Source: Janthinobacterium fluminis | GTDB lineage: Bacteria; Pseudomonadota; Gammaproteobacteria; Burkholderiales; Burkholderiaceae_D | Direction: 5' to 3' | Assembly: GCF_028595325.1 (NCBI RefSeq) | Contig: NZ_JAQQXR010000019.1 | Location: 1-38,207, forward strand | Length of the DNA stretch: 38,207 bases | Shown here: positions 33,001 to 38,207 of the stretch, piece by piece | Numbering within the stretch: position 1 is the first letter of the stretch | How the letters are laid out: each line of letters begins with the position of its first letter | Translations under genes and position numbers: made by a program | The notes under the pieces: generated by a model | Seen by the model: the letters and a program-made list of their open reading frames with translations, nothing else | What the model was told of the DNA's origin: nothing | Database searches by the model: none

Positions 33001-34116
33001 GATCGCCACTTTCGCCGCCATCTGGTCGGCCGTGTCGTCGATGCGCAGGGTTTGCGAAATATACGCGCCCTGGTCCAGGTCGTTCGTGTACAGCGTCTGA
33101 ATTTCGCCGATGTGCGCTTCGCGCAGGCGGCCCAGCAAGTCTTCCGTCAACTCGTCGTTGGCCGAGGCGACCACTTCGCCGGTGTCGGCGTCGACGATGT
33201 TCTTGGCCAGCACGCGGCCCAGCAGGTAGTCTTCAGGCACGGAAATGTGCTTGATGCCAGCCGCTTCGATGTCGCGCACGTGCTTGGCGTTGATGCGTTT
33301 GTCCTTCAGCACCAGGGTCTTGCCCGACTTGTCGACGATGTCGAAACGCGCCACTTCGCCGCGCAGACGCTCGGCGACGAATTCCATCTCGGCGCCTTCG
33401 GAGCGCAGGTTGAAATTGTCGAAGACAAAGAAATTGGCGAGGATTTGCTCGTGCGACATGCCGATTGCCTTGAGCAAGATCGTCACGGGCATCTTACGGC
33501 GGCGGTCGACGCGGAAGAACAGGATGTCTTTCGGGTCGAACTCGAAGTCCAGCCACGAACCGCGGTAAGGAATGATGCGCGCGGAGAACAGCAGCTTGCC
33601 CGAGGAATGGGTCTTGCCGCGGTCGTGCTCGAAGAACACGCCCGGGGAACGGTGCAACTGCGAGACGATGACGCGCTCGGTGCCGTTGATGACGAAGGAG
33701 CCGGTGGTCGTCATGAGCGGCAATTCGCCCATATAGACTTCCTGCTCTTTCATTTCCTTGACGACAGGCTTGGTTGGCGATTCCTTGTCCAGGATCACCA
33801 GGCGCACCTTGGCGCGCAGCGGCGACGCGAAGGTCAGGCCGCGTTGTTGGCATTCTTTGACGTCAAAGGCGGGATCGCCGAGTACGTACGACAAGAATTC
33901 GAGACGCGCAAAGCCATTGTGCGACACGATGGGGAAAATCGAGGTGAAAGCCGACTGCAGGCCATCGTTCTTGCGGGTCGACGGTGCTATGTCTTCCTGC
34001 AGGAAACTATGATAAGACTCGAGCTGGGTCGCCAGCAGGAACGGAACGTGGTGAACGTTGGCGCGCTTCGCGAATGACTTGCGAATGCGTTTCTTCTCAG
34101 TAAATGAGTAGTGCAT
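30010..34116 (-). CDS. rpoB: RNA polymerase subunit beta
   Basis: The 1368-aa beta subunit. It starts [18 protein letters not shown]. The rifampicin-binding region (about 513-543) has [20 protein letters not shown] with wild-type Asp522, His532 and Ser537 (E. coli 516, 526 and 531), so no common resistance change is seen. The ATG at 34114-34116 has GGAG 5 nt upstream; a GTG two codons earlier is less likely. It is preceded by a 231-nt spacer with a long hairpin after rplL. Confidence 0.99.
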   Translation of the reverse strand: [1368 protein letters not shown]

Positions 34117-34268
34117 GGACACTCCGTGAGTGACAGAAAGGATAGAAAATTCAGGTTTTGCAAGTGATCATTTGCAACGCTGCGTGTGACACAGACGAAA
34201 CCTCAAGGCTCTACTTTCCGGCTTGAATCGAACAAATGACGGGTACAAATACGACAAAGACGACAAAG

Positions 34269-34319
34269 GAGCCAAAGTCGGGTTATTCCCTTTGACAGGA
34301 AAACCTCAGACTTTGGCTC
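34269..34319 (-). promoter_or_regulatory. rplL-rpoB intergenic hairpin (attenuator or processing site)
   Basis: GAGCCAAAGTC and GACTTTGGCTC form a perfect 11-bp stem around a 29-nt loop, followed on the minus strand by CTTTGTCGTCTTTG. In E. coli the same spacer carries a partial terminator and an RNase III site that set rpoB expression below rplL. A similar role is inferred from position. Confidence 0.65.
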
Positions 34320-34347
34320 GGGCGCTAACTGCCGCCGGTACAACTGA

Positions 34348-34722
34348 TTACTTGATTTCGGCTTTCGCGCCAGCTTCTTCCAGCTTCTTCTTCGCTGCTT
34401 CAGCGTCGGCTTTCGAAACGGCTTCTTTCACCGTTTTCGGGGCGCCGTCAACCAGGTCCTTGGCTTCTTTCAAGCCCAGGCCGGTGATTTCGCGAACTGC
34501 TTTAATCACGCCAACTTTATTCGCGCCGAAGTCGGCCAGAATAACGTTGAATTCGGTTTGCTCTTCAACTGCTGCGCCTGCTGCTGCGCCGCCGGCTGCT
34601 GGAGCGGCCATGGCTGCTGCGGACACGCCGAATTTTTCTTCGAATGCTTTGACCAGGTCGTTCAGGTCCATTACGGACATGGCGCTAACTGCTTCCAGGA
34701 TATCGTCTTTGCTAATTGCCAT
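34348..34722 (-). CDS. rplL: 50S ribosomal protein L7/L12
   Basis: The 124-aa stalk protein that recruits GTPase factors. The N-terminal dimerisation region (1-35) is followed by an Ala/Gly hinge (about 37-52) and the C-terminal factor-binding domain (EFNVILADFGANKVGVIKAV, then GLGLKEAKDLVDGAPK). The ATG at 34720-34722 has AGGAG 7 nt upstream. It follows rplJ by 69 nt. Confidence 0.99.
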   Translation of the reverse strand: MAISKDDILEAVSAMSVMDLNDLVKAFEEKFGVSAAAMAAPAAGGAAAGAAVEEQTEFNVILADFGANKVGVIKAVREITGLGLKEAKDLVDGAPKTVKEAVSKADAEAAKKKLEEAGAKAEIK

Positions 34723-34791
34723 TTTGAAACTCCTAAATTTATTACGTTAGTTACATCAGATTGGTACTGAGAGAAAAAAGCGCAGAGGCGA

Positions 34792-35334
34792 TTAAGCCGC
34801 TGCTGGCGCTTCTTCTGCTGCGGCTGCTTCTGCAGGCGCGGCGGAGCCGGCATCTTTTTTCGCTGCCAGGGCAGCCAGACCACGTGCGAAGCCCGACACC
34901 GGAGCCAGCATAACGCCCAACAACTGCGAGATGAGGACTTCACGGCTAGGAATGCTAGCCAACGCTACGACAGCCGCTTTATCCAGCGGTTTGCCGGCGT
35001 AGTTACCCGCGGTGATGACCAGTTTGTCGTTGGTTTTAGCAAAATCAGCGATGATTTTAGCTGCTGCAACGGCATCTTCCGAGATCGAGTAGATCAACGG
35101 GCCGGTCATGGAATCGGCGAGGCTAGCGAATTGGGTGCCTTCGACGGAGCGACGAGCCAATGTGTTTTTCAACACACGCAGGTACACGCCTTGGGCACGC
35201 GCTTTAGCACGCAGTTGCGTCAAGTGACCAACCTGGATGCCACGATATTCGGCCACGACGATAGTTTGCGCTGCTGCTACTTGCGCGGAAACTTCGGCGA
35301 CGACGGCCTTTTTGTCATTCAGATTGAGACTCAC
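34792..35334 (-). CDS. rplJ: 50S ribosomal protein L10
   Basis: The 180-aa L10 anchors L12 dimers on the ribosome. It starts at a GTG (35332-35334) reading (M)SLNLNDKKAVVAEV, with a very strong AAGGAGG 6 nt upstream. An ATG 11 codons earlier gives a non-family extension. The N-terminal RNA-binding part includes VVAEYRGIQVGHLTQLR. The Ala-rich C-terminus binds L12. Expression is likely controlled by L10 binding to the leader just upstream. Confidence 0.97.
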   Translation of the reverse strand: MSLNLNDKKAVVAEVSAQVAAAQTIVVAEYRGIQVGHLTQLRAKARAQGVYLRVLKNTLARRSVEGTQFASLADSMTGPLIYSISEDAVAAAKIIADFAKTNDKLVITAGNYAGKPLDKAAVVALASIPSREVLISQLLGVMLAPVSGFARGLAALAAKKDAGSAAPAEAAAAEEAPAAA

Positions 35335-35593
35335 GGTCAACCTCCTTAAATGATGTTCGGCAATCACAACCGAGTGGTTGAGCGCCTCGCATCGGTTCGA
35401 ACACGGCGTCCGAAGTTAAGAAGTTCAAAAACTGAGCGGATACATTCACGCAGCATGAGGACTACAAAACTTGTTCGGGTACACCATCTGCGTTGGGCAC
35501 CACCGCTTGCGCGGCGGCGATTAACCTCATGCACATGCGGTCGCACTCGGCCCAACGGTCTTTGATTGTCTGGCTTCCATATGTAAAACATAT
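35335..35593 (-). promoter_or_regulatory. L10 leader (rplJL autoregulatory region)
   Basis: The 322-nt gap between rplA and rplJ has no gene. It holds a long-range stem CGTTGGGC/GCCCAACG (35491-35498 with 35550-35557), enclosing an ATG-rich loop. An ATATG-TAAAA-CATAT palindrome lies at 35579-35593. The L10(L12) complex is known to bind such leaders and repress rplJL. The exact binding bend cannot be fixed by eye. Confidence 0.6.
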
Positions 35594-35656
35594 CGAAACC
35601 AGCCCAAAGATTCGCCCGCCGTATCACAGGGACACGACGGGACTTCTATTCAGTAC

Positions 35657-36352
35657 TTAAGCTGCCAGGCTAGCCTGGTCAACGCGGACGCCAGCGCCCA
35701 TCGTCGACGACAGCGATACCTTGCGCAGGTAAACACCTTTGCTCGATGCCGGCTTGGCTTTGTTCAGCGCGTCGATCAGTGCGACCAGATTCGATTTCAG
35801 GTCCGCGTCGGCGAAGGACTTGCGGCCGATCGTTGCGTGGATGATACCGGATTTGTCGGTACGGTACTGAACTTGACCGGCTTTCGCGTTTTTCACGGCG
35901 GTAGCGACGTCAGGGGTAACCGTGCCAACTTTCGGGTTAGGCATCAGGCCGCGCGGGCCCAGGATCTGACCCAGGGTACCGACGATACGCATGGTGTCTG
36001 GCGAGGCGATGACGATGTCGAAAGGCATGTTGCCGGCCTTGATCGATTCGGCCAGGTCTTCCATACCGACGATGTCGGCGCCGGCGGCTTTCGCCTGCTC
36101 AGCCTTGTCGCCCGTTGCGAACACGGCAACGCGAACGGTTTTGCCGGTGCCGGCTGGCAGCACGACGGAACCGCGGACAACCTGGTCCGATTTCTTCGGA
36201 TCCACGCCCAGTTGTACCGATACGTCGATCGATTCATTGAACTTGGCGGTGGCGCACTCTTTGATCAGAGCGACGGCGCTGTCGAACTCGTAAGACTTGG
36301 TGCGGTCGACTTTGGCTTTGAAAGCCTTGATACGTTTGGATAACTTAGCCAT
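35657..36352 (-). CDS. rplA: 50S ribosomal protein L1
   Basis: The 231-aa L1 forms the ribosome stalk near the E site and can repress its own operon. It starts MAKLSKRIKAFKAKVDRTKS. It has the conserved MGAGVRVDQASLAA end and the GPRGLMPNPKVGTVT motif. The ATG shares one base with the rplK stop (TAATG), so translation is coupled; GAGGGTG lies just ahead. Confidence 0.99.
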   Translation of the reverse strand: MAKLSKRIKAFKAKVDRTKSYEFDSAVALIKECATAKFNESIDVSVQLGVDPKKSDQVVRGSVVLPAGTGKTVRVAVFATGDKAEQAKAAGADIVGMEDLAESIKAGNMPFDIVIASPDTMRIVGTLGQILGPRGLMPNPKVGTVTPDVATAVKNAKAGQVQYRTDKSGIIHATIGRKSFADADLKSNLVALIDALNKAKPASSKGVYLRKVSLSSTMGAGVRVDQASLAA

Positions 36353-36783
36353 TACACACCCTCTACCGTGATGCCCATCGAACGTGCGGAACCGGCGATG
36401 GTGCGCACAGCGGCATCCATGTCGGCAGCGGTCAGATCCGGCGTTTTCAATTTAGCGATTTCTTCAGCTTGCGCGCGGCTCAGCTTACCGACTTTGTCGG
36501 TATGTGGCTTCGGCGAACCTTTGGTGATCGCTGCAGCTTTTTTGATCAGGTACGTTGCGGGAGGCGTCTTCATCACGAAGGTGAAGGACTTGTCCGCGAA
36601 GGCCGTGATCACGACCGGGATAGGCATGCCTGGCTCAAGACCTTGGGTCTGCGCGTTGAACGCTTTGCAGAATTCCATGATGTTCAGACCGCGCTGACCC
36701 AGTGCTGGACCGATTGGTGGGGATGGGTTTGCTTTACCAGCTGGAACTTGCAGCTTGATAAAACCAATGATTTTCTTTGCCAT
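36352..36783 (-). CDS. rplK: 50S ribosomal protein L11
   Basis: The 143-aa L11 binds the GTPase centre of 23S rRNA. It starts MAKKIIGFIKLQVPAGKANP and includes the PPIGPALGQRGLNIMEFCKA signature. The ATG at 36781-36783 has AGGAG 6 nt upstream; an upstream in-frame ATG is non-family. It overlaps rplA by one base. Confidence 0.99.
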   Translation of the reverse strand: MAKKIIGFIKLQVPAGKANPSPPIGPALGQRGLNIMEFCKAFNAQTQGLEPGMPIPVVITAFADKSFTFVMKTPPATYLIKKAAAITKGSPKPHTDKVGKLSRAQAEEIAKLKTPDLTAADMDAAVRTIAGSARSMGITVEGV

Positions 36784-36813
36784 GATGGCTCCTATCTTGG
36801 ATTGAGTAGTAGC

Positions 36814-36840
36814 GCCCCGCCGATGCTGCACTGGCGGGGC
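36814..36840 (-). other. nusG-rplK intergenic hairpin
   Basis: GCCCCGCC and GGCGGGGC form an 8-bp stem around 11 nt in the 118-nt gap between nusG and rplK. It has no T-run. It may be part of the L11-L1 leader. Confidence 0.5.
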
Positions 36841-36901
36841 TCCTCTGACCGGATTGCGCGGAACTTTGCGACGCTCCGGATGGGCGCTTGCTGCGAATTA
36901 C

Positions 36902-37516
36902 TTATACTTTTTCGACTTGGCCGAATTCCAGCTCTACCGGGGTGGCGCGGCCGAAAATGGTGACCGAGACGCGGACCTTGGATTTCTCGTAGTTGACTTC
37001 TTCGACGTTGCCGTTGAAGTCGGTGAACGGACCATCCTTGATGCGCACTTGCTCGCCCACTTCGTACAGCGTCTTGGGCCGGGGCTTCTCGATGCCCTCT
37101 TGCATCTGCTGCATGATTTTGTCGATTTCGCGCGCGGGAATCGGCGTCGGCTTGTTCGACTTGCCACCGATAAAGCCGGTGACCTTGCTGGTGTTTTTGA
37201 CCAAATGCCAGGTCTCGTCCGTCATTTCCATTTCGACCAGCACATAGCCTGGGAAGAAACGACGCTCGGTGACCGACTTGACGCCGTTCTTGACTTCGAC
37301 CACTTCTTCGATCGGCACCAGGATCTGGCCAAACTGGTCTTGCATGCCGGCGCGCTCGACGCGTTCGGTCAGCGCGCGCATGACACTCTTTTCCATGCCG
37401 GAATAGGCGTGCACGACATACCAGCGCTTGTTGCTGACTGGCACGCTCAGCGGCGCTGCGCCAGCATCGGATGCCGGGACGTCGCCCGGCACATCGTCTT
37501 GCACATTTTCGCTCAT
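36902..37516 (-). CDS. nusG: Transcription termination/antitermination factor NusG
   Basis: The 204-aa NusG binds RNA polymerase and links it to Rho or the ribosome. An N-terminal extension of about 27 residues (acidic, Pro/Ala-rich) precedes the NGN domain (KRWYVVHAYSGMEKSV, then RRFFPGYVLVEM). A KOW domain (GEQVRIKDGPFTDFNGNVEE) ends the protein. The ATG overlaps the secE stop by one base (TAATG), indicating coupling. Confidence 0.98.
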   Translation of the reverse strand: MSENVQDDVPGDVPASDAGAAPLSVPVSNKRWYVVHAYSGMEKSVMRALTERVERAGMQDQFGQILVPIEEVVEVKNGVKSVTERRFFPGYVLVEMEMTDETWHLVKNTSKVTGFIGGKSNKPTPIPAREIDKIMQQMQEGIEKPRPKTLYEVGEQVRIKDGPFTDFNGNVEEVNYEKSKVRVSVTIFGRATPVELEFGQVEKV

Positions 37517-37899
37517 TATTTTCTTATACCCAGAATCACGTCGTACAACAAGAACTCAAGCAACTTATCCGTGCCCCAGAGGAAAATCGCCATCACGAGG
37601 ACAAAGGCAAACACGATCGCCGTGATTTGCGTTGCTTCCTTACGCGTAGGCCATACCACTTTTTTCGTTTCGCGCACTGCTTCTTTGGCGAAATTCAGGA
37701 ATTCACGGCCGGTCGTCGAAGTCCACAAGATGCCAGCGGAAATAGCCAAACCAGCTACGAGTGCACATGCGCGCACCAGAGCTGGCTGTGTGTTCAGGTA
37801 ATAAAACCCGACTACTCCTGCAATCGCGGCAATCACTGCCAATACGATTTTCATCTTGTCATTCGACGTGCTAACGGTTTGCACGGATTGATTAGACAT
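37516..37899 (-). CDS. secE: Preprotein translocase subunit SecE
   Basis: The 127-aa SecE clamps the SecY channel. It starts MSNQSVQTVSTSNDK and has three membrane helices (about 17-35, 43-60 and 93-112). The conserved cytosolic motif AVRETKKVVWPTRKEATQ lies before the last helix. The frame extends 32 codons upstream into the tRNA gene; the ATG at 37897-37899 is the family start. It is 35 nt after tRNA-Trp and overlaps nusG by one base. Confidence 0.97.
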   Translation of the reverse strand: MSNQSVQTVSTSNDKMKIVLAVIAAIAGVVGFYYLNTQPALVRACALVAGLAISAGILWTSTTGREFLNFAKEAVRETKKVVWPTRKEATQITAIVFAFVLVMAIFLWGTDKLLEFLLYDVILGIRK

Positions 37900-37934
37900 A
37901 CTTTTTTTACTTTCGGTGCCCTGCACCAGAACGG

Positions 37935-38010
37935 TGGCAGGGACGGAGGGCATCGAACCCCCAACCTTCGGTTTTGGAGACCGACGCTCTGCCAATTGAG
38001 CTACGTCCCT
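37935..38010 (-). tRNA. trnW: tRNA-Trp (CCA anticodon)
   Basis: A 76-nt tRNA with an encoded CCA end. The acceptor arm AGGGACG pairs with CGTCCCT. The anticodon loop is CTCCAAA, with CCA reading UGG. The T arm has GGTTCGATGCC. It lies just before secE, the common betaproteobacterial arrangement. Confidence 0.97.
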
Positions 38011-38040
38011 ACGTAAAACTTGAGAAGAATCCCGCTATTT

Positions 38041-38066
38041 TACCACCTGAGACGCCCCAGGTGGTA
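38041..38066. other. Hairpin between tuf and tRNA-Trp
   Basis: TACCACCTG and CAGGTGGTA form a perfect 9-bp stem around an 8-nt loop, 15 nt from the tuf stop and 31 nt before the tRNA. No T-run follows, so it may be a processing site or a weak terminator. Confidence 0.5.
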
Positions 38067-38080
38067 GTCACGAGCGATTC

Positions 38081-38207
38081 TTACGCGATGATTTTTGCAA
38101 CCACGCCGGCGCCGACGGTACGGCCGCCTTCGCGGATAGCGAAGCGCAGACCTTCTTCCATCGCGATCGGGTTGATCAGCTTGACGGTGATCGACACGTT
38201 ATCGCCT
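38081..38207 (-). CDS. tuf: Elongation factor Tu, C-terminal part (cut by window edge)
   Basis: The last 42 codons of a second tuf gene copy or locus. The sequence ends [19 protein letters not shown] followed by TAA at 38081-38083, the characteristic EF-Tu C-terminus. It lies upstream of tRNA-Trp, secE and nusG on the same strand. It may be near-identical to the partial tuf at the other edge; the visible parts do not overlap, so this cannot be tested here. Confidence 0.97.

Noticed and set aside
30175..34077. Very long open frame on the plus strand opposite rpoB
   Set aside because: An antisense shadow of rpoB with no recognisable domain.
1..38207. CRISPR array, prophage or insertion sequence
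   Set aside because: No regular repeat-spacer series, integrase or transposase was seen.

Overview
The window looks like a chromosomal segment from a high-GC betaproteobacterium of the Burkholderiales, most likely Oxalobacteraceae (Massilia, Duganella or Janthinobacterium type). The evidence is the gene order tuf-trnW-secE-nusG-rplKAJL-rpoBC followed by rpsL-rpsG-fusA-tuf, the ribosomal and RNA polymerase protein sequences, a PEP-CTERM surface protein, and GGGG-tipped extragenic palindromes. The genus is inferred, not proven.

The layout has three blocks. (1) Positions 1-3669, minus strand: the str operon rpsL-rpsG-fusA-tuf (tuf cut by the window edge), with a strong promoter at 3641-3669 and a structured leader. 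(2) Positions about 3810-25600: an accessory block of about 22 kb with 18 genes on both strands, mostly very GC-rich, lying between the two housekeeping operons. (3) Positions 25608-38207, minus strand: the rif/rpo operon, read as tuf (C-terminal end only), tRNA-Trp, secE, nusG, rplK, rplA, rplJ, rplL, rpoB, rpoC, closed by a clear terminator. Both partial tuf genes point the same way and bracket the window.

Accessory block from left to right: a membrane phosphoethanolamine-transferase-like enzyme; a membrane-anchored MutS-like ATPase; a PEP-CTERM protein; a spermidine-synthase-like protein; a MocR/PdxR regulator divergent from a pyridoxamine-phosphate-oxidase-like flavoprotein; an exported methyltransferase-like protein; a class C beta-lactamase-fold serine hydrolase; a yybP-ykoY (manganese) riboswitch in front of a GDT1/UPF0016 cation exporter; a tiny PEP-CTERM-like protein; a three-domain cysteine desulfurase/metallo-beta-lactamase/rhodanese fusion divergent from an Lrp/AsnC regulator; an M48 metallopeptidase; a DUF885 metallopeptidase-like protein; a coupled SRPBCC/zinc alcohol dehydrogenase pair; an HDOD protein; and a winged-helix/nucleotidyltransferase-fold protein with a degenerate active site in a less GC-rich patch.

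The housekeeping operons supply translation factors, ribosomal proteins, RNA polymerase and Sec translocation. The accessory genes form small independent units rather than one pathway. The most interesting items are the sulfur-transfer fusion with its metal-ligand-poor middle domain and divergent Lrp regulator, the winged-helix pseudo-nucleotidyltransferase with its promoter-overlapping palindrome, the membrane MutS-like ATPase, and two large extragenic palindromes, one of which abuts the riboswitch promoter.
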